64,000 bases of DNA from Microbacterium sp. USTB-Y (lineage in GTDB: Bacteria; Actinomycetota; Actinomycetes; Actinomycetales; Microbacteriaceae). The notes beneath the pieces were generated by a model. That model searched no databases. It saw only the letters and a program-made list of their open reading frames with translations, and was not told the origin of the DNA. Positions 1 to 7,690 of this stretch are shown piece by piece; within the stretch, counting starts at the first letter, position 1, and each line of letters starts with the position of its first letter. The stretch covers positions 248,001-312,000 of the forward strand of contig NZ_JAGMTU010000002.1 in the NCBI RefSeq assembly GCF_023703415.1. The letters run 5' to 3'. The translations under genes were made by a program, and so were the position numbers.

Positions 1-515
1 GTAGGATCCCGCGTCCGCACGGCATGGATCAGAGCTGGCCAGAGCAGCGATTGCGCTACGCGAACGGCGCGCTCTGCGAAGCGCTCATCGCGGGTGGTCA
101 GGCGTTGCAGCAGCCAGGCATGATCGACACCGGACTCATGATGCTGCAGACGCTCCTGCGCCTCGAGACGAGGCCCTCCGGGGTCATGTCTTTCGTGGGC
201 GCCGGGGGGCGTGATCGTTCGGATTCGGAGCGATCGGGCGACCAGCAGCCGATCGAGCCCGCCACGATCGCCGAGGCGTGCATGCGAGCGGCGGCGATCA
301 CCCGGGACGAGAAGTGGTCTCGCGCGGCGTTGCGGACATGGGCCTGGTTCACCGGGGAGAACGACGCCGGCATCGCTATGTTCGACCCCGAAACAGGTGC
401 AGGATACGACGGGCTCGAACCTGGAGGGCGCAACGAGAACCGGGGTGCGGAGTCAACCCTTGCTGCGCTCAGCGCCTACCAATGCGCGCGCTACGCGCGA
501 GGCGCGCGAACATGA
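1..515 (+). CDS. C-terminal part of a glycosyltransferase-linked helical-domain protein (5' end outside window)
   Basis: The frame is open from the window edge, so only the last ~170 residues are present. The tail has a pattern of paired helices with the motif NENRGAESTLAAL near its end. A similar NxGAESTLA stretch is known from the C-terminal alpha/alpha-barrel part of family 4 glycosyltransferase-like proteins that sit next to GH130 enzymes. The stop overlaps the ATG of the GH130 gene by 4 bases (ATGA), so the two are translationally coupled and probably act on the same mannose- or glucose-containing glycan. The catalytic part lies outside the window, so the specific reaction cannot be stated. 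Confidence 0.6.
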   Translation, partial: RIPRPHGMDQSWPEQRLRYANGALCEALIAGGQALQQPGMIDTGLMMLQTLLRLETRPSGVMSFVGAGGRDRSDSERSGDQQPIEPATIAEACMRAAAITRDEKWSRAALRTWAWFTGENDAGIAMFDPETGAGYDGLEPGGRNENRGAESTLAALSAYQCARYARGART

Positions 516-1984
516 CGTTCCTGACCGTGGACGCCGGGGTCGAGCTGAGCGCGCGCGCCGACAGGGTCGTCGCGCGGTTCTTCCTCCCCGGAGAGGGCAC
601 ACCGGGCGGCAGCTCCCGCACGCAGGCGGTCCTCGACCGGGTGCTGGCCCTCCCGCCCGAAGCGCTGGCTGCCGCCGCCCGACGAATCCGCGATCGCCTC
701 GTGGACCCGTCGCCTATGGCCGATGTGCTTCAGAACGCCGCAATGGTCCGCCTCCCCGATGCGCCGCACCTCGGCGCGGACGCGACGGTGGTGATCGGAG
801 CCGCCTTCACCGCGGAGTACTCGATCGAGGGGGTGTCGCTGTGCAACCCGAGCACGGTTGAGCATCCGGATCAGACCGGGCTAATGCCGGGGCAGCTGCG
901 GGTGTTGCTCTCGCTGCGCTCGATCGGCGAAGGGCACCTCTCCTCGATCCAGTTCTGCACTGCGGTGATCGGGCCGGGACTCACCTGGGAGTTCCTGCGG
1001 CGACAGGCGCCCCCTTGCCTTCCTGCCGTGCGCCACGGTGAGTGGACGAGGGATCACTTCCTCCGCGCTCTCGAACACAACGGTGGCACCGACGAGCTCG
1101 TTGACGCCATCGGACAGACGCTGCCGAATAGGTTCCGAGGTCAGGTGATCGAGCAGGCCATTCAGGCGCTCCGCGCGCCGTTGCTGCAGCGACGTGGTGC
1201 TCGGGCTCAGCTTGACGCGATGCGGATAGTCGCCGATTCCGCCTACGACGTGATCTTCCCCAAAGAGAGCGAACTCAGTACGCGTGTGCTTCTCCCGGTC
1301 GCCGACGAAGAACGGCAGGGGATCGAGGATCTCCGCCTCGTCCAAGGCCTGCAGGCCGACGGAGCACGCTACGGCGGTACGTTCACGGCGTACGACGGTC
1401 ACGCCATCTCCTCACGCCTGCTGACGACGACTGACTTCCGGGAATTCGCGGTGCACCGGCTCACGGGACCGCCGGCCCAGACGAAGGGAATGGCGTTGTT
1501 CCCCCGGCAGATCGGAGGGGAGCATCTGGCCCTGAGCAGAGGCGACGGGGAATCGCTCGCACTGACTCGTTCCTTGGACGGTCTGGTGTGGGGTGCCGAG
1601 ACGATCCTGCGGACTCCCACCGCCGCCTGGGAGATCGTTCAGATCGGAAACTGCGGTTCCCCGATCGAGACGCCTCAGGGCTGGATCGTCCTCACCCACG
1701 GCGTCGGGCCGTTGCGCGTCTACAGCATCGGAGCGCTGCTCCTGGATCTGGAGGACCCCTCGCGAGTGATCGGCGTTCTCCCCGAGCCGCTGATCGAGCC
1801 TCCCCAAGACTCCGGCGGCTATGTTCCGAACGTCGTCTACAGCTGCGGAGGGCTACTTCACGACGGAATCCTGTGGATCCCGTACGGCGTGGACGACCAG
1901 CGCATACGGGTCGCGCACGTCAATGTCCAGCGCCTGCTGTCCGCGATGACTGCACCAGAGGATGCCGGAGCCCGCCGAACGTGA
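512..1984 (+). CDS. GH130 family glycosidase/phosphorylase
   Basis: A 490-residue protein. The start at 512 was chosen over longer upstream options because it overlaps the previous stop by ATGA and because upstream sequence lies inside the preceding gene. The second half carries the five-bladed propeller signature of GH130: a YGGTFTAYDG stretch near residue 288, KGMALFPRQIGG near 325, GNCGSPIETPQGW near 380, then YSIGALLLDLEDPSRVIG. GH130 enzymes act on beta-mannosides, either by phosphorolysis or hydrolysis. The ~200 residues ahead of the propeller are longer than in classic mannosylglucose phosphorylases and fit the long actinobacterial/proteobacterial subgroup paired with glycosyltransferases. 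Phosphorylase or hydrolase activity cannot be decided from the sequence alone. Confidence 0.85.
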   Translation: MTFLTVDAGVELSARADRVVARFFLPGEGTPGGSSRTQAVLDRVLALPPEALAAAARRIRDRLVDPSPMADVLQNAAMVRLPDAPHLGADATVVIGAAFTAEYSIEGVSLCNPSTVEHPDQTGLMPGQLRVLLSLRSIGEGHLSSIQFCTAVIGPGLTWEFLRRQAPPCLPAVRHGEWTRDHFLRALEHNGGTDELVDAIGQTLPNRFRGQVIEQAIQALRAPLLQRRGARAQLDAMRIVADSAYDVIFPKESELSTRVLLPVADEERQGIEDLRLVQGLQADGARYGGTFTAYDGHAISSRLLTTTDFREFAVHRLTGPPAQTKGMALFPRQIGGEHLALSRGDGESLALTRSLDGLVWGAETILRTPTAAWEIVQIGNCGSPIETPQGWIVLTHGVGPLRVYSIGALLLDLEDPSRVIGVLPEPLIEPPQDSGGYVPNVVYSCGGLLHDGILWIPYGVDDQRIRVAHVNVQRLLSAMTAPEDAGARRT

Positions 1985-2504
1985 CCCGTGAGGCGCCCAG
2001 CCGACGGCGATGACCACAGCTCGCAAACGCGCGAACACCCCGCGCCGACGAAGGAATCGTCCTGCGGCGACAGACATCGGTGCTCACGGCGCACCGGTCG
2101 GTGCCCATCCGTTCAGGTTGATCCAGGTGCCGCACCGGCCGACACCTGCTGGGGCCGGAATAGTCCTGATCTAAGCAGTATCCGAGCGCTCGACGCCTCT
2201 GGTCGGGGGAGGGCGGACCTGCAAACCTTGCGGAACCATCAGTAACTAGTGGTGTGGGTGCGTATTCCTGGAGCGGCGCATCGCTAGGCAGTTGGCGGGT
2301 GGCGTCCGTGGAAGCCACCCGCCAGGTCATGCTCAGCCGTTGAACGCCGGGCTTGACGTCGGAGTGATGTCATATCTTGCGGTCAGGATTGGGGCGATAC
2401 CGGCGCAGATCGAGTTGTGGGCGCCCCGCTCGACGGCTATGGCGTGTCCGGCAAGATTGCCGCCTCCAAGCGGTGACGGAATGGATTGTCAGATACGCCC
2501 TGGG
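1985..2504. other. Gene-free stretch with a repeat copy and a hairpin
   Basis: About 520 bases with no convincing coding frame. It holds copy 1 of an imperfect 60-bp repeat (2248-2308, second copy at 5311-5370) and a perfect 10-bp inverted repeat, GGCGGGTGGC / GCCACCCGCC at 2294-2303 and 2314-2323, with a 10-base loop and no T run. The hairpin could end transcription of the minus-strand small gene at 2505, about 180 bases away. The rest looks like eroded sequence at the edge of an accessory region. Confidence 0.5.
2248..2308 (+). repeat. Imperfect direct repeat, copy 1
   Basis: About 60 bases starting GGTGTGGGTGCGTA, matching 5311-5370 in the same orientation with a handful of substitutions and single-base gaps (roughly 85% by eye). 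It has no coding role here. The second copy covers the region just downstream of, and the last codons of, a metallothionein-like gene, so this copy may be a relic of the end of a similar gene. Confidence 0.6.
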
Positions 2505-2678
2505 TCAGTCGTGGTCGTCGCTCCCGGCGACGTGACGGATCTTCTCGCCTGCAGCCTGTGCAGCTCCTTCGACGGCCTCGGTGACATCGTCAACCTTGTT
2601 CTCCACCGCGTCTACGACGCGTTTGGTGAGGTTCGATGCGTTCTCGGATGCGGACTTGATGTGATCTCCGACAGACAT
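2505..2678 (-). CDS. Small amphipathic helical protein (57 aa), hypothetical
   Basis: The ATG at 2678 is preceded by a strong GGGAG ribosome-binding site 7 bases upstream (2686-2690 region), and the frame runs 57 codons to TGA. The protein is rich in Ala, Val, Lys, Glu and Asp and reads as one long amphipathic helix (repeats of the kind ASENASNLTKRVVDAVENK). Proteins of this sort (CsbD-like or late-embryogenesis-like) are often stress-induced, but no named family is recognised with certainty. It is the last of a possible minus-strand series of small genes (3074 to 2505). Confidence 0.6.
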   Translation of the reverse strand: MSVGDHIKSASENASNLTKRVVDAVENKVDDVTEAVEGAAQAAGEKIRHVAGSDDHD

Positions 2679-2739
2679 GTGTTGCTCCCTTCAGCTTTTC
2701 GCCCTCCGACGATCGGACGGCGACACGCGCGTACCGGGG

Positions 2740-2895
2740 TTACGCCTTGCGACGACCCCGCACAATCCCGAAGACGATGGTGCCCACGAACAGGATGATG
2801 CCGATGATGGCCAGCCAGAGCAGTCCTTTGATCGCGAAGCCGACGACGGCGAGCACTGCCCAGACGACAAGGAGGACGATCAGAGTGAGCCACAT
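2740..2895 (-). CDS. Small hydrophobic membrane protein (51 aa)
   Basis: The ATG at 2895 has GTGAGGA just upstream. Residues 1-45 are almost wholly hydrophobic and can form two membrane-spanning helices with a short turn around Lys23, ending in a basic tail, GRRKA. Short two-helix proteins like this are common in Actinobacteria and are usually annotated only as hydrophobic protein. It starts 5 bases after the stop of the upstream small gene at 2901 and lies ~60 bases ahead of the 57-aa helical gene at 2678. A membrane stress role is a guess from the neighbours. Confidence 0.6.
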   Translation of the reverse strand: MWLTLIVLLVVWAVLAVVGFAIKGLLWLAIIGIILFVGTIVFGIVRGRRKA

Positions 2896-2900
2896 GTTCC

Positions 2901-3074
2901 TCACCGTACGCGCGTCGACACCCAATAGATACGGCCCTTCAGATCTATTGGGTGTCGCGACGGCTCCGCGATCAGACTTGCCGTCTCGGGGATGTTCGCC
3001 TCGCGCGCTAGCGTGTCGTCCACTTCGATCTCGGTCACGCCGTCTCGACGAGCGATCGTGTCCTCGGCCGTCAT
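2901..3074 (-). CDS. Small hypothetical protein (57 aa)
   Basis: The frame starts at ATG 3074 and ends at 2901, giving an acidic N-terminal half (TEIEVDDTLAREANIPE) and a basic end. Support is limited: the upstream gap to the divergent transporter start is only 24 bases, no clear ribosome-binding site is visible, and the last third overlaps a perfect 15-bp inverted repeat (2916-2957). It could be a real gene whose promoter lies inside the transporter, or a chance frame over a regulatory region. Confidence 0.35.
   Translation of the reverse strand: MTAEDTIARRDGVTEIEVDDTLAREANIPETASLIAEPSRHPIDLKGRIYWVSTRVR
2916..2957. repeat. Perfect 15-bp inverted repeat upstream of the small membrane gene
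   Basis: The arms are CGACACCCAATAGAT (2916-2930) and its exact complement at 2943-2957, separated by a 12-base spacer. The arms are A/T-richer than their surroundings. It lies 20-60 bases upstream of the ATG of the 51-aa membrane protein on the minus strand and ~140 bases from the transporter start. No T run follows on either strand, so an operator or RNA regulatory hairpin fits better than a terminator. Confidence 0.65.
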
Positions 3075-3098
3075 AGGCGACGGATACACTGACCTCGG

Positions 3099-4457
3099 AT
3101 GACTGAGCGGCCTGCCGATGCTGTGCACGGTGCCGATGCCTTGCCTGAGCGCGAGGGCGGTGCCCCCGTGGCGAGGCCGCAAAGGCGAGTGGGGCGCCTG
3201 CTGAAGATTCTGGGGCCCGGGCTCGTGACAGGGGCCGCAGACGATGATCCCTCGGGCATCGCGACGTATTCGCAAGCTGGAGCACAGTTCGGATTCGCGA
3301 CCCTGTGGACGATGCTGCTCACGTTCCCGCTCATGGTTGCCGTGCAGGACGCGTGCATGCGGATCGGCGCGGTCACGGGAAAAGGGCTCGCCGCCGTCGT
3401 GCGCGATCAGTACCCGAAACGGGTGCTGTATCCGGTCGTCGCGCTCCTCGTCTCGGCGAACACGTTCAACATCGGGTCCGATATCGGAGCGATGGCCGCG
3501 AGCACCCAACTCCTCATGCCCGGGATCCCGATCGCAGCGATCGCCATCGCCTTCGTTGTCCTGATCATCGGCCTCGAGGTCTTCATCTCCTACAAGGTGT
3601 ACATCCGTATCCTCAAATGGCTCGCGCTCGCACTGTTCGCCTACGTGGTCACCGCCTTTCTCATCACCGTGCCATGGAACAAAGCGCTGCTTGTGACGGT
3701 GATCCCGCACGTTCAGTTGGACCGGAGCTTCCTGTACATCGTCGTCGGCATCTTCGGCACCACCATCTCTCCCTACCTGTTCTTCTGGCAGACGAGCAAC
3801 ACGGTCGAAGACGAGATCGCGGAACGTCGGGAGGACGTGGGCGGCAGCGTTCCCCGGATCAGCAAGAACTATGTACGCAGGCTTCGCATCGACACGACGA
3901 TCGGCATGTTCTTCTCCAACCTGATCGCCTGGTTCATCATCCTCGTCGGCGCCGTCGTGCTGAACACGGCAGGCGTCACCAACATCACCACCGCAGCGGA
4001 TGCAGCGAAGGCACTCCAGCCGCTGGTCAACAGCTTCCCGAACTCCGGCTACATCGCACAGCTCATCTTCGCCATCGGTGTCATCGGCATCGGACTGATG
4101 AGCATCCCCGTCCTCGCAGGCTCCAGCGCCTACGCCGTCGCCGAAGCCTTCCGATGGCACGAGGGACTCTCGCGCCGTTTCACGCAAGCGCGGGGCTTCT
4201 ACGCCGTCATCATCGCCGGCACACTCATCGGCCTCCTCCTGAACTTCGTCGGTCTCGACCCCCTGCAAGCGCTGGTGCTCACCGCCGTCATCAACGGCAT
4301 CGTCGCCGTGCCACTGATCTTCCTGATCATCCGCCTGTCCAGCCGCCATGGCCTCATGGGCGAGCACAGAAGCGGACCCTGGTCACGCGTCGGGCTCTGG
4401 ACCGCTTTCGCTGTCATGGCAGCCGCGGCGATCGCCCTTCTCCTCACCACAATCTAA
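3099..4457 (+). CDS. Nramp-family divalent metal transporter, atypical metal site
   Basis: A 452-residue membrane protein of the LeuT-fold Nramp (COG1914) family with about 11 hydrophobic segments after a polar N-terminus of ~33 residues. In segment 1 the metal-site motif is DDDPSG (residues 48-53) instead of the canonical DPGN, so the Asn ligand is Gly. In segment 6 the usual MPH motif is replaced by TTISPYLFFW (221-230), losing the Met ligand. These swaps resemble Nramp-related Mg2+ transporters, which select hard cations over Mn2+. That substrate is an inference. There is no strong ribosome-binding site; a TACACT hexamer 8 bases before the ATG suggests a leaderless transcript. Confidence 0.85.
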   Translation: MTERPADAVHGADALPEREGGAPVARPQRRVGRLLKILGPGLVTGAADDDPSGIATYSQAGAQFGFATLWTMLLTFPLMVAVQDACMRIGAVTGKGLAAVVRDQYPKRVLYPVVALLVSANTFNIGSDIGAMAASTQLLMPGIPIAAIAIAFVVLIIGLEVFISYKVYIRILKWLALALFAYVVTAFLITVPWNKALLVTVIPHVQLDRSFLYIVVGIFGTTISPYLFFWQTSNTVEDEIAERREDVGGSVPRISKNYVRRLRIDTTIGMFFSNLIAWFIILVGAVVLNTAGVTNITTAADAAKALQPLVNSFPNSGYIAQLIFAIGVIGIGLMSIPVLAGSSAYAVAEAFRWHEGLSRRFTQARGFYAVIIAGTLIGLLLNFVGLDPLQALVLTAVINGIVAVPLIFLIIRLSSRHGLMGEHRSGPWSRVGLWTAFAVMAAAAIALLLTTI

Positions 4458-4655
4458 CGCCCGCACGGCGCGCGACCAGCCACGGTGCGCCTCCCATACG
4501 TTCGCTGCTCAGCGCTGACGTAACGGTGCTGCTGCGCTGTCCATTGGCGCGCACGCGACGATACCTTCCGAGTTCGTCTCGACCCGATAGGACCAACGGC
4601 CTTTGTGAGCCTCGCCGGTTGATGCATGCTGTGAGCGTCCCCGCGTCGATGGAGC

Positions 4656-5170
4656 ATGACCATGAGCATCGACATCCATGTGATCGAGCATCAGGGGGCG
4701 GACACCGCGGTGGTTCGTGAGACTGTTGGGCTCGAGGAGATGTCTGCGTTCTTCTTACGAGCGTTCGGCGCAACCATGCAGGTGCTCACTGCGCAGGGCG
4801 TTCATCCCATCGGCCCGCCGTTCGGTAAGTACTACGGTATGCCCGGAGCCGTCGTTGACGTAGAGGCCGGGTTCCCGATCCAGCGACCTGTTCAGGCCTC
4901 TGGAGATGTCTCCCCAGGATCGCTGCCGGCAGGCTTGATCGTCGAGGCTATGCACGTGGGGCCTTACACGAGCATCGGCCAGACGTATGCCGAGATTGAG
5001 CGGTTCATCGCGGGCCATGACCTGATCCCAGGGGCGGTTATGTGGGAGAGCTATTCGAGTGACCTTCCGTCGGTCTCGATTCCTCGCAATGGCGCACGCT
5101 TGTACAGTGGCCGGTCGCTGATCGCGGTAGGGCGGATGTCGGGCCGGCAGCGGACGGATCCGATAACTGA
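4656..5170 (+). pseudogene. GyrI-like effector-binding domain protein, frameshifted near the C-terminus
   Basis: From ATG 4656 (or ATG 4662) the frame encodes a GyrI/AraC-effector-binding-like domain: a VGPYTSIGQTYAEIERF core, then PGAVMWESYSSD. After Asp136 (codon at 5061) the expected ending is lost in this frame, but the -1 frame from 5063 reads PSVGLDSSQWRTLVQWPVA, the classic family ending with W-x-T-x-x-x-WPV, and stops at 5170. A single missing base in the GACCTTCC stretch explains this. Uncorrected, the frame runs on with unrelated residues to 5327. Either a recent frameshift mutation or a sequencing error. Small-molecule binding is the family role. Confidence 0.7.
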
Positions 5171-5310
5171 CTCGTGCAGAAGTAGGAGTCCGTCAAGGCA
5201 TACAGCACCCGACCATATGAGAACCCCAAGATCAACCTCTAGATCCAACAGGGTGGGAACCGTCACCAGATTCTTCACGATTGCGAGAAGCGCGGGTAGT
5301 GTCGATTTTG

Positions 5311-5370
5311 GTGGTGTGGGTGCGTAGTCCTGAGCGGCGAATTCGTCAGGCAGCTGGCGAGTGGACGTCG
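5311..5370 (+). repeat. Imperfect direct repeat, copy 2
   Basis: The second copy of the ~60-bp repeat at 2248-2308. It spans the last eight or so codons of the metallothionein-like gene (minus strand) and the ~35 bases after its stop. The two copies bracket ~3 kb holding the small genes, the Nramp-type transporter and the GyrI-like gene. Confidence 0.6.
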
Positions 5371-5579
5371 GGGCAGTCTGCGAGGCAGCAGCCGCAGATC
5401 GGGTGCTCTGGGGTGCCCATGTCGGCTTCGTTGACGCAGGAGCAGGTCGAGCATGCGCATGCGCTGCCGGGTGCGGGGTGGCCCAATCGCTCACGGTCCT
5501 GATCGGAGAGATCAGCACTGAAGAGGACACGATGGTGCTGGCCATCGACGGTGAGGAAGACGTCTTCTGATTTAGGCAT
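5346..5579 (-). CDS. Metallothionein-like Cys-rich protein (77 aa)
   Basis: After a ~37-residue N-terminal part (LTVDGQHHRVLFSADLSDQDRERLG) come two cysteine clusters, CACSTCSC and, 14 residues later, CGCCLADCPD, eight cysteines in all. The first cluster matches the CAC-x2-C-x-C signature of bacterial metallothioneins (SmtA/BmtA family), which buffer Zn, Cd or Cu. The N-terminal extension before the clusters is unlike cyanobacterial SmtA, so an actinobacterial variant is the likely identity. No good ribosome-binding site is seen before ATG 5579. The metal transporter 1 kb away makes a metal-handling context plausible. Confidence 0.6.
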   Translation of the reverse strand: MPKSEDVFLTVDGQHHRVLFSADLSDQDRERLGHPAPGSACACSTCSCVNEADMGTPEHPICGCCLADCPDVHSPAA

Positions 5580-5834
5580 AACAGAGCAGAATAGCGCCTC
5601 TGGCTGGGCCTAGCGGCTGCTGACGTGTGCGGTGCAGGGCTCGAGCGGCGACCGCGGTTCTCATCCGTCCAGCCACGCATGAACGATAGGTTGTCCGGCG
5701 ATCGCAGCACCGCTCGCGCGGGCCAAGATCTGCCTGGAGTGAATCAGCATCCGCGCTCCCATCGAGCACGGACGCGCGACGCGTGCGGCTAAAATGCCAG
5801 GAGCCGCCACCGTGCCTTCACGTTATCCACCAAG

Positions 5835-7016
5835 ATGGGCTACATGCAGCCCGATGACGACAACGTGGTTCTGTCCCCCGATAGTTGGCTGGAGGACGAC
5901 TCTCCGCAAGAAGTTGACGCACAGATCGACGAGTATGACCTGACCTCGAGTCCGAACGACTTCAACGTGGCTACGATTGTCGACTTCATCGGCTCCGGCG
6001 CGGTGGTTATCCCGGGGTTCCAGCGGCACTTCGTGTGGGACATCAAACGCGCGAGCAAACTGATCGAGAGCCTGATCATCGGTCTACCTGTCCCGCAGGT
6101 CTTCCTGTACGAGGAGGCAAGGAACAAGTTCCTCGTCATCGATGGCCAGCAACGGTTGATGTCGATCTACTACTTCGTTAACGGTAGGTTTCCTCGTAAA
6201 GATCGCCGCGTCGAACTGCGTCGCATCGTAGATGAGCTCGGCACGATCCCGGAGAGTGTGTTGGGCGACGACGAGTTCTTCGACAACTTCAACCTTCAGC
6301 TTCCAAAAATAAGCCCTCATCAGGCGAATCGGTTCCACGGGCTCAACTTCAACACTCTTGGGGACTACCAGACGTCGTTCAAACTGCGCACGATCCGAAA
6401 CGTAATTGTGAAGCAGGTGAAGCCGACGGACGATGACTCATCCATCTATGAGATGTTTAATCGACTCAACACGGGCGGAGTTCTCCTCACACCACAAGAG
6501 ATTCGGGCGAGTCTCTATCACTCGCACTTCTACGAAGCACTTCACCGCTTGAATCTTTCGGCGGGGTGGCGTGCACTCTTGGGCCGGCCGGAACCAGAGT
6601 TGCACATGCGCGACACGGAGGTTCTGTTGCGAGCGATCGCTCTTTGGCGGTCGTCCGACACATACGCACCCTCAATGGTTCGCTTCCTCAACGAGTTTTC
6701 CAAGCATGCTCGCGACATGGACTCCTCCGAGGTCGCGTACATCGGGGGGATGGTCGATAAATTCCTCGCGGCCGTTCAAGACGTTCCGCGAACACCCTTC
6801 CTGAGCAGGCAGAAGAGGTTCAGCGTTCCTCTCTTTGAGTCGGTCTTCGTTGCCGCGATGGAGAAGCTCGAGGCCAATGCGTCGTGGGCGCTCACCGAAA
6901 AGGACGTGTCCGACATCGCAAACGACCCGGACTTCTCGAAGCACTCGCAGGAACAGACCACGGACACGGCGAACGTGCGAGGGAGGATTCAAGCCGCACG
7001 AAAGGTCCTCGCATGA
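5835..7016 (+). CDS. DUF262 (GmrSD N-domain-like) protein of a two-gene unit
   Basis: A 393-residue protein whose first half is a ParB/DUF262-type fold: VIPGFQRHFVWDIKRASKLIESLIIGLPVPQVF-type sequence around residues 58-90 and the diagnostic VIDGQQRLMSI (DGQQR motif) around 103-113. DUF262 proteins such as GmrSD, BrxU and SspE use nucleotide-bound DGQQR centres to control or carry out DNA cleavage in phage defence. The HNH nuclease half (DUF1524) found in GmrSD is absent; the second half is helical. The partner HEPN gene overlaps its stop (ATGA at 7013), so the two are made together and the HEPN protein may be the effector. TAAAAT at 5790-5795 could be its -10 box. ATG 5844 is an alternative start. 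Confidence 0.8.
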   Translation: MGYMQPDDDNVVLSPDSWLEDDSPQEVDAQIDEYDLTSSPNDFNVATIVDFIGSGAVVIPGFQRHFVWDIKRASKLIESLIIGLPVPQVFLYEEARNKFLVIDGQQRLMSIYYFVNGRFPRKDRRVELRRIVDELGTIPESVLGDDEFFDNFNLQLPKISPHQANRFHGLNFNTLGDYQTSFKLRTIRNVIVKQVKPTDDDSSIYEMFNRLNTGGVLLTPQEIRASLYHSHFYEALHRLNLSAGWRALLGRPEPELHMRDTEVLLRAIALWRSSDTYAPSMVRFLNEFSKHARDMDSSEVAYIGGMVDKFLAAVQDVPRTPFLSRQKRFSVPLFESVFVAAMEKLEANASWALTEKDVSDIANDPDFSKHSQEQTTDTANVRGRIQAARKVLA

Positions 7017-7537
7017 TGGCCACCGCTGAGTCCGAACTCAAGCAAGACCTCGATGAGGTTCTCGACTTCCTGCTCACCAATGAACCGTCTCTCGCAACCC
7101 GTGCAAGTGCCGCGCTTGTGAAGGCTCTGGTTCTAGCTGGGGCCAGCGAGATCGAGGTCGACTTCCAGCAGCACATCATAGACTATTACGTCGAGCTCAG
7201 TGGCGATGCCGTGCACGCTGCTGCCTTCGTCGAAAAGAAGGCCGTCAAACGTCAATACCATACCTATTTTTCCTGGGATAGAAAGAACGCCAATCAGTTC
7301 TTCGGATTGTTTGGTGCGACCTTTGCGGCAGCGATAGCGAAGAAGGTGAGTGACGATCCCACTCTTGATGATGCAATCAAGGCATTCCTAGAGCTCGGGA
7401 ACCTTCGAAACGAGTTGGTGCATGAAAACTTTGCCGCATACTCACTTACCAAAACAGCTCAGGAGGTGCACGAACTGTGCGTGCGCGCGCGCGGCTTTGT
7501 TGACATGTTGCCAACGCTTCTTCGGACGAGCTACTGA
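7013..7537 (+). CDS. HEPN-domain putative ribonuclease (DUF262 partner)
   Basis: A 174-residue all-helical protein. Near residue 135 it carries RNELVH, the R-x4-H active-site signature of catalytically competent HEPN ribonucleases, within ELGNLRNELVHENF. The sequence pattern resembles the MAE_28990/MAE_18760-like HEPN group, which is often found next to DUF262 genes. The start at 7013 (or 7016) overlaps the DUF262 stop. HEPN proteins commonly cleave tRNA or mRNA as toxins in abortive infection. That this pair is a defence or toxin-antitoxin unit is inferred from the families, the coupling, and the recombinase genes next door. Base composition is a little more A/T-rich than the core genome. 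Confidence 0.7.
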   Translation: MMATAESELKQDLDEVLDFLLTNEPSLATRASAALVKALVLAGASEIEVDFQQHIIDYYVELSGDAVHAAAFVEKKAVKRQYHTYFSWDRKNANQFFGLFGATFAAAIAKKVSDDPTLDDAIKAFLELGNLRNELVHENFAAYSLTKTAQEVHELCVRARGFVDMLPTLLRTSY

Positions 7538-7546
7538 GGAACGCGA

Positions 7547-7690
7547 CTACAGAATTTCGTCGACGAGCGCGCATACGCGGGCGCGGATCTCATCGCGGAT
7601 GGATCGGACGGCCTCGAGGCCTTGCCCGGCGGTGTCTTCGAGTTCCGAGTCCTCGTAGCGCTTTTCAGGGAAGGGTCTGCCGAGTGGCAT
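7547..7690 (-). pseudogene. arsC: C-terminal remnant of an arsenate reductase (ArsC, LMW phosphatase type)
   Basis: A 47-codon frame whose ATG (7690) overlaps the stop of the zinc-ribbon gene. Its residues, PEKRYEDSELEDTAG followed by EAVRSIRDEIRARV, match the C-terminal end of actinobacterial ArsC proteins (P-x-KRYEDW-x-L-x-DPAG ... RAIRDEI). The catalytic Cys-loop and the first ~85 residues are absent. The recombinase operon therefore joins directly onto an arsC tail, as if the element had inserted into, or recombined within, an arsC gene. Whether the tail is translated as a fourth product is unknown. Confidence 0.65.

Noticed and set aside
2292..2798. 168-codon plus-strand frame over the small-gene region
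   Set aside because: It runs antisense through the well-supported 57-aa minus-strand gene with GGGAG ribosome-binding site, and its residues look like random GC-rich translation.
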